Source: an uncultured Collinsella sp.
GTDB lineage: Bacteria; Actinomycetota; Coriobacteriia; Coriobacteriales; Coriobacteriaceae
Direction of reading: 5' to 3'
Length of the DNA stretch: 64,000 nt
NCBI GenBank assembly: GCA_900544095.1
Contig: UQTV01000001.1
Location: forward strand, 124,001-188,000
Below, piece after piece: positions 45,193 to 54,103 of this stretch (its first letter is position 1; the number at the start of each line of letters is the position of its first letter). The notes beneath the pieces were generated by a model. The model saw nothing but the letters and a program-made list of their open reading frames with translations, searched no databases and was not told the DNA's origin. A program made the position numbers and the translations under genes.

Positions 45193-46526
45193 GACCGGTC
45201 GCCTCCAAACAGATCAGGACGAGTGGCCAGATAGGCATCAAGGGCCTCGAGCGCACGGTCCGTATAGGCCTGGTAGCGGTCGCGCTTGCTGTGGCGCTTA
45301 CCATCCTCGAGTGGCGGCACCAGGCCAAAGTTGACATGCATGGGCTGATAGCCCACGGTGGCAGGATCGGTCGCATAGCCCACGAGCGCACCCAGGGCAC
45401 CCACACGCGGCAACTCGACGCCCGCGGCACCGATAGCATCGGCATAGGTGTTGAGCGCCGCGAGCAGACCTGTCGCCACGGCTTCCATGTACCCCTCGGT
45501 GCCGGTGATCTGACCGGCCAGGCGCACACCGGTACCGGGCACGGCGAAGGTGCCATCGAGCACGTGCGGGGCGTCGACAAAGGTATTGCGGTGCATGACA
45601 CCGTAGCGGAAGAACTCAGCGTTCTCCAGGCCCGGCACCATATGGAAGACGCGCTTCTGCTCGCCAAAGGTCAGGTTGGTCTGGAAGCCCACCAGGTTAT
45701 AGGCGGTCTTCTCCTTGTTCTCGGCGCGCAGCTGGATCGCCGCCCAGGGGCGACGTCCGGTACGCGGGTCGGTGAGGCCGACGGGCTTCATGGCGCCAAA
45801 GCGAATGGCGTCCTTGCCGGTGCGCGCAACTTCCTCGGCAGGTTGGCAGGCCTGGAACAGATCGCCGCCCTCAAAGTCTTTGAGCACCACGCGGTCGGCC
45901 GTGGTAAGTGCCTCGATAAAGGCCTCGTACTCCTCCTTGTTGAGCGGAGCGTTGAGATAGTCGCCGCTCCCCTGCTCCTCGTAGCGCGACTGCGAAAACA
46001 GCACGTCCATATCGAGCGTGGAGGCATCGACGATCGGCGCCGCGGCATCGAAGAACGCAAGGGCGTCGCCACCGACGAGCTTCATGACCTCTTCGCTCAG
46101 CGCCGGTGAACACAGCGGGCCCGCGGCAATGACCACGTGGCCCTCGGGAATCTGCGTGACCTCGCCGTGCGCGACCTCGATATTGGGACGGGCGGCAACC
46201 TCGGCCTCGACAAGCTCGGAAAACTTGACGCGGTCGACCGCCAGGGCACCGCCGGCGGGAACAGCCGCGCGATGGGCGCAATCGAGCAGGACCGAACCCA
46301 TGCGCTCAAGCTCGGCCTTCAGCAAACCAGCCGCGGAATCCGGACGGGTCGACTTAAACGAATTGGAACAGACGAGCTCTGCCAGGTGATCGGTATGGTG
46401 GGCCGGGGAGCTCACCTGGGGGCGCATCTCGCACAGCTTTACGGAAAACCCGCGATCCGCCAGCTGAATCGCGCACTCCGAACCCGCCAGACCGCCACCG
46501 ATAACCGTCACCTGATCAAACAGCAT
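45189..46526 (-). CDS. trmFO: tRNA m5U54 methyltransferase TrmFO (folate/FAD-dependent)
   Basis: Makes 5-methyluridine-54 in tRNA using methylenetetrahydrofolate and FADH2. The 445-residue product has the FAD motif VIGGGLAGSECA at the N-terminus, CEMRPQ, the ELVCSNSFKS block and the GidA-like EGYMEAVATGLLAA segment. ATG at 46526 has AAAGGTG seven bases ahead. It lies between dprA and xerC; in Firmicutes topA often stands here as well, but it is absent from this spot. Confidence 0.95.
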   Translation of the reverse strand: MLFDQVTVIGGGLAGSECAIQLADRGFSVKLCEMRPQVSSPAHHTDHLAELVCSNSFKSTRPDSAAGLLKAELERMGSVLLDCAHRAAVPAGGALAVDRVKFSELVEAEVAARPNIEVAHGEVTQIPEGHVVIAAGPLCSPALSEEVMKLVGGDALAFFDAAAPIVDASTLDMDVLFSQSRYEEQGSGDYLNAPLNKEEYEAFIEALTTADRVVLKDFEGGDLFQACQPAEEVARTGKDAIRFGAMKPVGLTDPRTGRRPWAAIQLRAENKEKTAYNLVGFQTNLTFGEQKRVFHMVPGLENAEFFRYGVMHRNTFVDAPHVLDGTFAVPGTGVRLAGQITGTEGYMEAVATGLLAALNTYADAIGAAGVELPRVGALGALVGYATDPATVGYQPMHVNFGLVPPLEDGKRHSKRDRYQAYTDRALEALDAYLATRPDLFGGDRS

Positions 46527-46540
46527 CTGCAAACACCTTT

Positions 46541-47476
46541 CTAATTGACATGTTTTCCATTGTGACCGAAGGGTGTCTGGGCGTGAAGAGCAAACTTGGA
46601 GGGCGCATACCTTCCATCCATCATGCGCTCGATAAGACCCTCGAGCTCAAGCGAACCCAGGAGCTTAAGTACGCCAACGGCATCGAGCGAGACGAGTGCC
46701 GCGATGTCGTCGACCTTGAGCGGAGAGGCGATGAGTGCATGCATCACGGTCTGCTGTGTTTGATCCAGGTCGGCAATGCCGGGAGCATCGGGGCGCGAGT
46801 AGCGCAGGGTGCCGTAGATGCGTGAAATAGCCATCTCGATAGATTCCTCGTCGATGATGCAGCAGGCACCGTTCGCAATGAGGTAATTCGTGCCACGCGA
46901 CTCGGGCGATAGGATCGACCCCGGCACGGCAAGAAGTTCTCGCCCCAAATCCATAGCAGCCTCGGCTGTAGAAAACGTCCCGGAAGGCATACCCGCCTCG
47001 GATACAAAGAGGGCTTGCGACAAGGCCGCGATTACGCGATTGCGGCGCGGAAAGGCAAACTTGCGCGGACCCATGCCCCACGGAGAGATCGACACGACCG
47101 CGCCACCCGTATCGAGCGTGCGCGTAATAAGCCCCGCGCTCGAACGCGGGTAGACCACGTCGGCGCCCGTCCCCAGCACCACGACGTGTTTGCCGCCAGC
47201 GTTGACCGCAGCCCAACCCGAGGCCTGGTCACAACCGACCGCGCCGCCCGAGACAACCGTCACGCCCGCCTCGACCGCCACCTTTGACGCAAGCTCTGCC
47301 ACGGCAAGACCATACGGCGAGGCCTTGCGCGCGCCGATGATGGAGAGCGCGGGCGTCGAAAGCACCTCGGGGTTGCCGCGCACATAGAGCGTCTGGGGTA
47401 CATCAGAAAGCTCCAAAACGGTCTCGGGATACAACGTATCACCTGGATGCAGCTCGAAGGTTCCCTCGGCCATCAT
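46541..47476 (-). CDS. dprA: DNA-processing protein DprA/Smf
   Basis: Binds incoming single-stranded DNA and loads RecA in natural transformation. The 311-residue product has the Rossmann-like DprA domain: SIIGARKASPYG, VVSGGAVGCDQASGWAA, VVLGTGADVVYPRSSAGL, FPRRNRVIAALSQALFVSEA and SGTFSTAEAA. The C-terminal winged-helix-like tail ends in the QTPFGHNGKHVN stretch. The N-terminal SAM domain seen in many DprA proteins is missing or very short. ATG at 47476 overlaps the comM stop (ATGATGA region). It is the third gene of yraN-comM-dprA. Confidence 0.95.
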   Translation of the reverse strand: MMAEGTFELHPGDTLYPETVLELSDVPQTLYVRGNPEVLSTPALSIIGARKASPYGLAVAELASKVAVEAGVTVVSGGAVGCDQASGWAAVNAGGKHVVVLGTGADVVYPRSSAGLITRTLDTGGAVVSISPWGMGPRKFAFPRRNRVIAALSQALFVSEAGMPSGTFSTAEAAMDLGRELLAVPGSILSPESRGTNYLIANGACCIIDEESIEMAISRIYGTLRYSRPDAPGIADLDQTQQTVMHALIASPLKVDDIAALVSLDAVGVLKLLGSLELEGLIERMMDGRYAPSKFALHAQTPFGHNGKHVN

Positions 47477-48996
47477 TGGTCCCTCCTTCCCTGGTACATC
47501 GCCGCCTCGAGCACGTGGTCCTGCGTCACATGCTCGCTCTCGGCGACATCTGCGATCGTGCGCGCAATGCGAACCAGGCGCACGATGCCGCGGCCCGTGA
47601 GATGCGTGCGCTTCGACAGGCCGAGCACACACTTCTCCGCCGCATCATCGAGCTCAAAGGTCGAAACGACGCCGTCAATGGACCGTGTCTCGTCATCCTC
47701 GGCCTCGGCATCAGCATCGTCCATACGGGATTCGCGCCAAGCGCGAAAAGCGCGACCGCGCACAACGTAGTCACGTAACTCAGCTGACGACATGCCCTCC
47801 GCGCCCTCGATAATCACCTGAGGGTCGGGACGGGTCACATCGATCATCATGTCGATACGGTCGGCCAAAGGACCGCGCAGTTTAGACCGATAGCGCTCGA
47901 CCATCGCCGCCGAGCAGCGACACGGTACCTCACGATCGCCCAAAAAGCCGCAGGGGCAGGGATTGCTCGCAGCCAGCAGCTGAAAGCGCGACGGGAAGGT
48001 AAAAGCCCCGTCGCCGCGTACGATCCTGACGTAGCCGCGTTCGATGGGCTGACGCAGCGTCTGCAGCACACCCGTGGGAAACTCGGCAAGCTCGTCCAAA
48101 AAGAGCACGCCGCCATGAGCCAGGCTGATCTCACCCGGATGCACCGGGCGCCCTCCGCCAATGAGGCCAGCCGTTGATATGCTGTGATGGGGACTTCGAA
48201 ACGGCCGATGACCTGCCAATAAGCCATCGATGTTCTCACCCAAAACCGAATGGATGCACAGCGCCTCCTGTTGATCCTCAACGGAAAGCTCGGGCAGGAT
48301 GCCGGTCATACGACGGGCGAGCATCGTCTTGCCCGATCCCGGGGACCCGATCATAAGCAAACCGAGCTCGCCGGCGGCCGCAAGCGCCATGCCGCGTTTA
48401 GCGACTTCCTGCCCTAGCACATCGGCATAGTCGAGTTCGGGTTCAAATGTCGCCTCAACACCCTCGGAATCCAGATAATGACGCACGGAATCGCCCATGC
48501 CGCGAGCAAGCTGAGACAAATGATCGATAAATCCGCAATCCACGCCCGCAAGCGGAACATGCTGATCGGACCTGCCGGCGATAAAGGACAGCCCCATATC
48601 ACGTGCCAATAGCTGAAACGCCACCTCGCCCTTGACGGGAAGCACCGTACCGTCCAAGCCGAGCTCGCCGGCGATAAGGCAGCGATCGAGGTTGTCACGG
48701 GGAATCTGCCCATCGGCCGCCAGAACCGCGATGGCGATGGGCAGATCAAAGCCGCTACCGGTCTTGCGAATATCGCCGGGCGCTAGGTTGACCGTAATGC
48801 CCGAGCGTGGGATCTCGAACCCGGCGGAGCGCATCGCGCAGCGAATACGACCGCGTGACTCCATCACCTCCATACTCGGAATGCCGAGCATTTGGATGCC
48901 CGGAACACCACCGGCAAGCGAGACCTCGACCGTGACGTGAATCGCCTCGACGCCACGGATGCAGGCCGCGTGAACGGCAAACGTCTCGAACGCCAT
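47473..48996 (-). CDS. comM: ComM-like AAA+ ATPase (Mg-chelatase family protein)
   Basis: AAA+ helicase of the YifB/ComM family, which promotes branch migration during transformation. The 507-residue product has the N-terminal ChlI-like part (HVTVEVSLAGGVPGIQMLG, GITVNLAPGDIRKTG), Walker A GSPGSGKT, HSISTAGLIGGG, Walker B GGVLFLDELAEF, SNPCPCG and the arginine-finger region. ATG at 48996 shares a base with the yraN stop (TGATG). Together with dprA, this suggests the operon serves uptake and recombination of foreign DNA. Confidence 0.94.
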   Translation of the reverse strand: MAFETFAVHAACIRGVEAIHVTVEVSLAGGVPGIQMLGIPSMEVMESRGRIRCAMRSAGFEIPRSGITVNLAPGDIRKTGSGFDLPIAIAVLAADGQIPRDNLDRCLIAGELGLDGTVLPVKGEVAFQLLARDMGLSFIAGRSDQHVPLAGVDCGFIDHLSQLARGMGDSVRHYLDSEGVEATFEPELDYADVLGQEVAKRGMALAAAGELGLLMIGSPGSGKTMLARRMTGILPELSVEDQQEALCIHSVLGENIDGLLAGHRPFRSPHHSISTAGLIGGGRPVHPGEISLAHGGVLFLDELAEFPTGVLQTLRQPIERGYVRIVRGDGAFTFPSRFQLLAASNPCPCGFLGDREVPCRCSAAMVERYRSKLRGPLADRIDMMIDVTRPDPQVIIEGAEGMSSAELRDYVVRGRAFRAWRESRMDDADAEAEDDETRSIDGVVSTFELDDAAEKCVLGLSKRTHLTGRGIVRLVRIARTIADVAESEHVTQDHVLEAAMYQGRRDQ

Positions 48997-49481
48997 CACG
49001 ACACCTGCCAATCGAACGCGTTGTACTGATGCTCGATCTCGGCGATATGCCCGCCACGAATGGTGACGCCCACGGCATCGAAGCGAATCGCCTTGAGCGG
49101 ATAATGCTCCATGAGATAGCACCTTGCGATGCGGCGGTAGCGGCGTTGCTTTTGGGCGTCCACGGCCTCCTCGGGAAAGACCCGCGTGCTGCAATCCAGT
49201 GCGACGCGTCTGGTCTTGACCTCGGCCATCACCACGACATCGTCGAGCTCATCGAGCAGCACCAGATCGGCCTCGCCCTCGGTGCAACGATAACCCTGCT
49301 CCAGCAAGGTGTAGCCGCGCTCGTTAAAGTAGTCGATGGTGATCAGCTCGCCCAGCATGCCCAGCTCGCGGGGACTGAGTCCCTTGATAAACTCGGGCGT
49401 CATCGCCCCGCAGTCGAGCTCGCCGTTTTCCCAACGCTCCTTGAGCTGCTGCGTCTTGCTCTTTTTGCTTGCGGCACTCAT
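48996..49481 (-). CDS. yraN: YraN-like (UPF0102) endonuclease-fold protein
   Basis: Small PD-(D/E)XK-like protein of the UPF0102 family, role unknown; it regularly neighbours rnhB, comM and dprA. The 161-residue product has a polar N-terminal extension (about 1-38) and then the core: GELITIDYFNERGYTLLEQGYRC-like sequence, EGEADLVLLDELDDVVVMAEVKTR (the E-x-D...E-x-K nuclease signature) and AIRFDAVGV. ATG at 49481 has GGAGACCCC just before it. The 20-bp element shared with comEA ends 71 bases upstream. Confidence 0.85.
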   Translation of the reverse strand: MSAASKKSKTQQLKERWENGELDCGAMTPEFIKGLSPRELGMLGELITIDYFNERGYTLLEQGYRCTEGEADLVLLDELDDVVVMAEVKTRRVALDCSTRVFPEEAVDAQKQRRYRRIARCYLMEHYPLKAIRFDAVGVTIRGGHIAEIEHQYNAFDWQVS

Positions 49482-49552
49482 GGGGTCTCCTTTCCCGCAC
49501 ACTGCATTGCCCCGATGATGAGGGCACCTTTCATGCGGGTAAGTACCGGAAG

Positions 49553-49572
49553 CAAACCAAAAGCTGACCAAA
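49553..49572 (-). promoter_or_regulatory. Candidate competence-operon control element, copy 2
   Basis: The minus strand reads TTTGGTCAGCTTTTGGTTTG, 71 bases before the yraN ATG and immediately downstream of the rnhB terminator. It is identical over 20 bases to the element upstream of comEA, with TTTGGT repeated at an 11-bp period. Confidence 0.6.
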
Positions 49573-49579
49573 TGCCGTC

Positions 49580-49622
49580 AAAAAACGGGCCGTACGCAGC
49601 AATGCTGTTGCATACGGCCCGC
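49580..49622 (-). terminator. Intrinsic terminator after rnhB
   Basis: On the minus strand GGGCCGTATGCAACAGC pairs with GCTGCGTACGGCCC around a small loop, followed by GTTTTTT. It isolates yraN-comM-dprA from rnhB, so that operon needs its own promoter. Confidence 0.93.
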
Positions 49623-49670
49623 TGCCAGCAGGTTTATAAAACCCCTGAGGTCCCTGTCTCCACAATTGAC

Positions 49671-50459
49671 CTAGAAAAGGCGCTCAGTCTGCAGAAAGTT
49701 TCCGCAAAAGCTCACGCGGTGCAGTGGACAAAGTCCATGTTTGCGAATGGCCTCGATGTGCTCGGGGCTTGCGTAGCCTTTCGATTCGGCCAAACGGTAC
49801 TCGGGATACTCGGCATCGTACTCGACCATCATCTCATCACGCGTGACCTTGGCCATGATGGACGCCGCGGCGATACAGGCGATCTTGGCATCGCCCTTCA
49901 CCACGTCGCGCTCGTTGGGAACGGCGCCCAAGGGGTTACCGTCCATAAGCACGCAATCGGGCTCGAGCCCCGTATCGGCCACGGCGCCCGCGACAGCGGC
50001 TCGAATGGCGCGGGCCATGCCCATCTCATCGATATCCTTAGGCGCGATATGGCAAAAACCAATTGCCGTCGCCACCTCGGCAATCTTCACTGAGAGCAAC
50101 TCGCGGCGCGCCGGCGTGAGCTTTTTGGAATCGTTGATGCCCCAGACGCGCGGCTCCATAGGAAGGCAGACGGCGCATACCGTCAAAGGACCGGCCACCG
50201 ATCCGCGACCCACCTCGTCGACACCAACGACTACCCCATCGCCGCCAAGCTCATGCATAAGCTCGTACATGTCATTGACGCGCTCGCGCTCGGCAAGTTC
50301 CTTGGCATGGCGCTTAAGAGCACGCTCGCAAGCCTTGATCACCTGCTGGCGCGGGTCCTCGCGATAATGCTCCACGAGGGCGGGGATCTCCTCAAACGTA
50401 GCGCTCGCCAACTCACCGGCAACCTGCGATGCCGAAACCGAGCTCGTCATATTGGCCAT
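49671..50459 (-). CDS. rnhB: Ribonuclease HII
   Basis: Removes ribonucleotides and RNA primers from RNA-DNA hybrids. The 262-residue product has a helical N-terminal extension (about 1-72), then the catalytic block VVGVDEVGRGSVAGPLTV (DEvGRG), INDSKKL, DCVLMDGNP and the later Asp region KGDAKIACIAAASIMAKV. ATG at 50459 has AAGGAGGG seven bases ahead. It lies downstream of rplS, separated by the terminator at 50489-50518, and its own promoter was not resolved. Confidence 0.95.
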   Translation of the reverse strand: MANMTSSVSASQVAGELASATFEEIPALVEHYREDPRQQVIKACERALKRHAKELAERERVNDMYELMHELGGDGVVVGVDEVGRGSVAGPLTVCAVCLPMEPRVWGINDSKKLTPARRELLSVKIAEVATAIGFCHIAPKDIDEMGMARAIRAAVAGAVADTGLEPDCVLMDGNPLGAVPNERDVVKGDAKIACIAAASIMAKVTRDEMMVEYDAEYPEYRLAESKGYASPEHIEAIRKHGLCPLHRVSFCGNFLQTERLF

Positions 50460-50488
50460 ACCAGGCCCTCCTTGCATGCAAATCAGAT

Positions 50489-50518
50489 AAAAAGAAGGGC
50501 CACCCGAAGGTGACCCTT
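50489..50518 (-). terminator. Intrinsic terminator after rplS
   Basis: On the minus strand AAGGGTCACC pairs with GGTGGCCCTT around the tetraloop TTCG, followed by CTTTTTATC. It lies between the rplS stop and rnhB. Confidence 0.92.
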
Positions 50519-50552
50519 GTGTCCAAACGAGTGGACAGACGCTGCGATCTTC

Positions 50553-50894
50553 TTAGCGCTTCTCGGGGATGCGAGCAGCCTTGCCCACCTTGTCGCGGAG
50601 GTAGTACAGCTTGGCGCGACGGACGCGACCATGACGAACGACCTCGAGCTTGGCGATCTTGGGGCTGTGAAGCGGGAAGGTACGCTCAACACCGACACCG
50701 AAGGACATCTTGCGGACGGTGAAGGTCTCGCGGGCACCGGCGCCGGCCATGCGGATGACGTCGCCCTGGAAGACCTGAATGCGCTCGCGGTCGCCTTCCT
50801 TAATGCGGTAGTGAACCTTGACGTTGTCGGCGACGCGAACCTGAGGAATGTCCTCGCGGATCTGCTGACGCTCGATTGCGCGGATGTAATCCAT
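50553..50894 (-). CDS. rplS: 50S ribosomal protein L19
   Basis: Ribosomal protein bL19 at the subunit interface. The 113-residue product has [42 protein letters not shown] and [18 protein letters not shown], all diagnostic. ATG at 50894 has AAGGA seven bases ahead; a TTG two codons earlier is less likely. It is transcribed from a good promoter at 50964-50991. In many bacteria rplS ends the rpsP-rimM-trmD operon; here that operon lies 7 kb away and rplS stands alone. Confidence 0.97.
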   Translation of the reverse strand: MDYIRAIERQQIREDIPQVRVADNVKVHYRIKEGDRERIQVFQGDVIRMAGAGARETFTVRKMSFGVGVERTFPLHSPKIAKLEVVRHGRVRRAKLYYLRDKVGKAARIPEKR

Positions 50895-50963
50895 GTGCAA
50901 TTCCTTACTCTTCTAGAGGTGCCGTACCACCTTGGCCGGCACGTAGTTGAACAAACGTATTCG

Positions 50964-50991
50964 AGTATACACGCGCGGGTTTCTGCTGCAA
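50964..50991 (-). promoter_or_regulatory. Promoter of rplS
   Basis: The minus strand has TTGCAG (50986-50991), 16 bp, TATACT (50964-50969). The start would be near 50957, giving a leader of about 60 bases. Confidence 0.75.
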
Positions 50992-51036
50992 GAACAATTT
51001 TTTGCGCAGACAAAAAGACAAAACCCGCACATGATA

Positions 51037-51064
51037 ACCGCCCGTCTCACGAATGAGACGGGCG
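51037..51064 (-). terminator. Hairpin after ppdK
   Basis: On the minus strand CCGCCCGTCTCA pairs perfectly with TGAGACGGGCGG around TTCG. Only TTATC follows rather than a T-run, so termination may be partial. It lies 40 bp after the ppdK stop. Confidence 0.7.
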
Positions 51065-51103
51065 GCATGAAGGGGGCTACGCTAGGCGTCTAAACCCAAA
51101 ACG

Positions 51104-53854
51104 TTAGGCGGAACGCTTGGCCTCGAGCTTGGCCTGAGCGGCAGCCAGGCGCGCGAGGGGCACGCGATAGGGCGAGCAGGACACGTAGTCCACGTCGGCC
51201 ACGATAAACAGGCCCTTGATGGACTTGGGGTCGCCGCCGTGCTCGCCGCACACGCCAAAGTGCATGTCGGGATTGGTGGCGCGGCCCTTCTCGACGGCCA
51301 AGCGCACGAGCTCCAGCACCGCCGCGTCGATGGTCTCGAAGGGGTTGTCTTTCAGGATCTTTTTATGCATGTACAGCGGGATGAACTTGGCCTCGGCGTC
51401 ATCGCGCGAGAAGCCAAAGGTCGTCTGGGTGAGGTCGTTGGTGCCAAAGCAGAAGAAGTCGGCATGATGGGCGATCTCGTCAGCGACCATGCAGGCACGC
51501 GGCAGCTCGAGCATCGTGCCCACGGGAATATTGAGCTCGACGCCTTCCTCGGCGGAAACCTCGGCGATCACGCGCTCGATAACCTCGCGGGTCTGGACAT
51601 GCTCGGCCGTGATGGAAACGAGCGGAACCATGATCTCGGGGCGCGGGTCGACACCCTCCTTGATAAGGCGGGCAGCGGCCGTGGCGACGGCGCGAACCTG
51701 CATGAGCGGCAGATCGCCAAAGACGACGGACAGGCGCACGCCGCGCAAGCCCAGCATGGGGTTGGACTCGACCATGCCGTCAATGCGACGCAGGCGGGCG
51801 CGCAGGGCAGTGAGCTCCTCCTCGGGAGCGCCGGCGGCCTCCTTCTTGGTGATGGCGACCTCGAGCTCGCGAGGATTATCCAGGAACTCATGAAGCGGCG
51901 GATCGAGCAGGCGGACGACCACATCGCGACCGGACATGGTCTTGAACATCGCCAGGAAGTCCTCGGTCTGAACCTTGAGCAAGTCGGCCAGGGCCTGCTG
52001 CTTCACGGCCTCATCGTCAGACAGGATAAAGCTCTGGATGATGTTCTTGCGATCGCCCAGGAACATGTGCTCGGTGCGGCACAGACCGATGGCCTCGGCG
52101 CCAAACTCGAGCGCGAGCTCGGCATCCTCGGGGTTGTCGGCGTTGACGCGCACGTGGTTGGCGTGACCGTCGGTCTCGTCCAAACGGATCTCATCGGCCC
52201 AAGACAGGATGGTGTCCAGGTCGCCGGTGAGCTCTGCAGAGACCAGGTCGACCGCGCCGTCGACGACGATACCCTGGGTGCCGTCGATGGAGATGACATC
52301 GCCCTCGCGCAGCACGCGGTCGCTGCCCTCGATGCGCACGACCTTCTCTGCCGCGTCAATGTGGAAGCGCTCAACGCCGCAAACGCAGGGCGTACCCATG
52401 CCGCGGGCGATAACGGCGGCATGGCTCGTCTTGCCACCGTGGCTGGTCAGGATGCCCTCGGCGGCGACCATGCCCTTCAGGTCGTCGGGGTTGGTCTCCC
52501 AGCGGACCAGAATGACCTTGTGGCCCTCGGCGGAACGCGCGACGGCGTCATCACTCGAGAACACGACCTCGCCCACGGCGGCACCAGGGCTGGCGTTAAG
52601 GCCGCTGGCCAGGGCCTCGTACTTCTTGGAGGCGTCGAACTGCGGGTGCAGGAGCTGGTCGAGCTGCGCGGGATCGATGCGGCTCACAGCCTCCTCGCGG
52701 GTGATGAGGCCCTCCTCGACCATTTCGATAGCAATGCGCAGGGCGGCAGTGGCGGTGCGTTTGCCCACGCGGGTCTGGAGCATCCAGAGCTTGCCCTGCT
52801 CGATGGTAAACTCGATATCGCACATATCGCGGTAATGATCCTCGAGCGTCAGGAACACGCGCTCGAGCTCCTCGCCTGCGGACTCGAGGCCCGAGGTGGT
52901 CTTGAGGTCGGCGATGGGCTCGGTGTTTCGGATGCCGGCGACGACGTCCTCGCCCTGGGCATTCACCAAAAAGTCGCCATAGAACTCCTTGGTGCCGTCG
53001 GCCGGGTTGCGCGTAAAGGCGACGCCGGTCGCAGAGGTCTCGCCCTTGTTGCCAAAGGCCATGGCCTGGACGTTGACGGCGGTGCCGAGCTCGTCGGAAA
53101 TGCCGTGCTGCTTGCGGTAGATGCAGGCGCGCTCGTTCATCCAGCTGCCAAAGACGGCCTGGATGGCAAGGCGCAGCTGGAGCTCCGGATCGTGCGGGAA
53201 GACGGGCTTACCGTCGGCGACCTCGAGCTCGGGATACAGGGTCGCCTCGACGTTCTCGGAGAAGATGCCCTTAAAGGTTTCGACGAGCTCCTGCAGGTCC
53301 TCGGCCGAAAGCTCGGAATCGACACGAACGCCGGCGACCAGGCGGGCCTGGGTCAGGGCGTTCTCGAATAGGTCGGCGTCGACGCCCATGACGACGTTGG
53401 AGAACATCTGGATAAAGCGACGGTAGCTGTCCCAGACAAAGCGCGGGTTCTGCGTCTGCGCGATAAGACCCTGGACGGAATCGTCGTTGAGGCCCAGGTT
53501 GAGGACCGTGTCCATCATGCCGGGCATGGAGAACGGAGCGCCCGAGCGAACCGACACGAGCAGCGGATCGGAGGCATCGCCGAGTTTCTTGCCGCAACGG
53601 GCCTCGAGGTCCGCCTCGGCGGCAACGATCTCATCGAGTGCGCCTTCGGGCCAGACGTTGCCGGCACCGGAGTACTCGACACAGGTCTGGCAGGTAATGG
53701 TAAAGCCACCGGGAACCGGCAGGCCGATGCGGCTCATCTCGGCAAGGTTTGCGCCCTTGCCGCCAAGCACGAAGTTCATGGACTTGTCGCCCTCAGTGAC
53801 ACAGGTGCCCTGGGCGTCGGTTCCAAAACGGTAAACCCACTTGCAATCGCTCAC
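51104..53854 (-). CDS. ppdK: Pyruvate, phosphate dikinase
   Basis: Interconverts pyruvate, ATP and Pi with phosphoenolpyruvate, AMP and PPi, linking glycolysis and gluconeogenesis. The 916-residue product has the N-terminal ATP-grasp part (NFVLGGKGANLAEMSRIGLPVPGGFT), the central phosphohistidine domain with GGKTSHAAVIARGMGTPCVCG, and the C-terminal PEP domain ending with FGVCGEHGGDP, whose Cys is catalytic. The start is GTG at 53854 behind GGGGA. The Thr next to the catalytic His (TSH) is the site used by its regulator, encoded 250 bp upstream. Promoter at 53930-53958 with repeats beyond it. Confidence 0.97.
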   Translation of the reverse strand: MSDCKWVYRFGTDAQGTCVTEGDKSMNFVLGGKGANLAEMSRIGLPVPGGFTITCQTCVEYSGAGNVWPEGALDEIVAAEADLEARCGKKLGDASDPLLVSVRSGAPFSMPGMMDTVLNLGLNDDSVQGLIAQTQNPRFVWDSYRRFIQMFSNVVMGVDADLFENALTQARLVAGVRVDSELSAEDLQELVETFKGIFSENVEATLYPELEVADGKPVFPHDPELQLRLAIQAVFGSWMNERACIYRKQHGISDELGTAVNVQAMAFGNKGETSATGVAFTRNPADGTKEFYGDFLVNAQGEDVVAGIRNTEPIADLKTTSGLESAGEELERVFLTLEDHYRDMCDIEFTIEQGKLWMLQTRVGKRTATAALRIAIEMVEEGLITREEAVSRIDPAQLDQLLHPQFDASKKYEALASGLNASPGAAVGEVVFSSDDAVARSAEGHKVILVRWETNPDDLKGMVAAEGILTSHGGKTSHAAVIARGMGTPCVCGVERFHIDAAEKVVRIEGSDRVLREGDVISIDGTQGIVVDGAVDLVSAELTGDLDTILSWADEIRLDETDGHANHVRVNADNPEDAELALEFGAEAIGLCRTEHMFLGDRKNIIQSFILSDDEAVKQQALADLLKVQTEDFLAMFKTMSGRDVVVRLLDPPLHEFLDNPRELEVAITKKEAAGAPEEELTALRARLRRIDGMVESNPMLGLRGVRLSVVFGDLPLMQVRAVATAAARLIKEGVDPRPEIMVPLVSITAEHVQTREVIERVIAEVSAEEGVELNIPVGTMLELPRACMVADEIAHHADFFCFGTNDLTQTTFGFSRDDAEAKFIPLYMHKKILKDNPFETIDAAVLELVRLAVEKGRATNPDMHFGVCGEHGGDPKSIKGLFIVADVDYVSCSPYRVPLARLAAAQAKLEAKRSA

Positions 53855-53929
53855 GATACTTCCCCTTCCATGCACTTACGCGCACGACCGTGGTAACGAA
53901 TCGACCCGCCAGATGCGGGCCGTGAGGGA

Positions 53930-53958
53930 ACTATACGGCGGGTTTTGAGCGGGCTTAA
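53930..53958 (-). promoter_or_regulatory. Promoter of ppdK
   Basis: The minus strand has TTAAGC (53953-53958), 17 bp, TATAGT (53930-53935). The -35 is imperfect, in keeping with activator dependence. The start would be near 53923, leaving a leader of about 70 bases. Confidence 0.65.
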
Positions 53959-53976
53959 GCAGAGGATGCGCGGTTT

Positions 53977-54016
53977 GGTAAACGTGCTAAAACTGGCGGT
54001 AAACGGTAGGTAAAGG
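53977..54016 (-). promoter_or_regulatory. Three direct repeats upstream of ppdK (activator-site-like)
   Basis: The plus strand has GGTAAACG at 53977 and 53998 and GGTAAAGG at 54009, i.e. CGTTTACC-type repeats on the transcribed side. Spacings are 21 and 11 bp, about two and one helical turns, all on one face. They begin 18 bp upstream of the ppdK -35. Confidence 0.55.
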
Positions 54017-54103
54017 TGGTTACCTTATGAAGATACCACTGTAAGAAAGTGCAGGTCAGATGCGATATTTTTGCTAAATCGCTTTATCAAAATGCTGCTA
54101 CTA

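Noticed and set aside
48996..49194. Longer comM start and similar extensions of dprA (to 47632) and pyrC (to 23906)
   Set aside because: These extensions read through the upstream gene in another frame; the internal ATGs have ribosome sites and overlap the upstream stop codons in the usual coupled way.
51239..53371. A 710-codon plus-strand open frame opposite ppdK, and similar ones opposite era/dgkA (1385-3211), mtaB/dnaJ (5246-7114) and glyS (54753-56564)
   Set aside because: All lie fully antisense to well-supported genes and have the same reverse-reading composition; none has a plausible start context.
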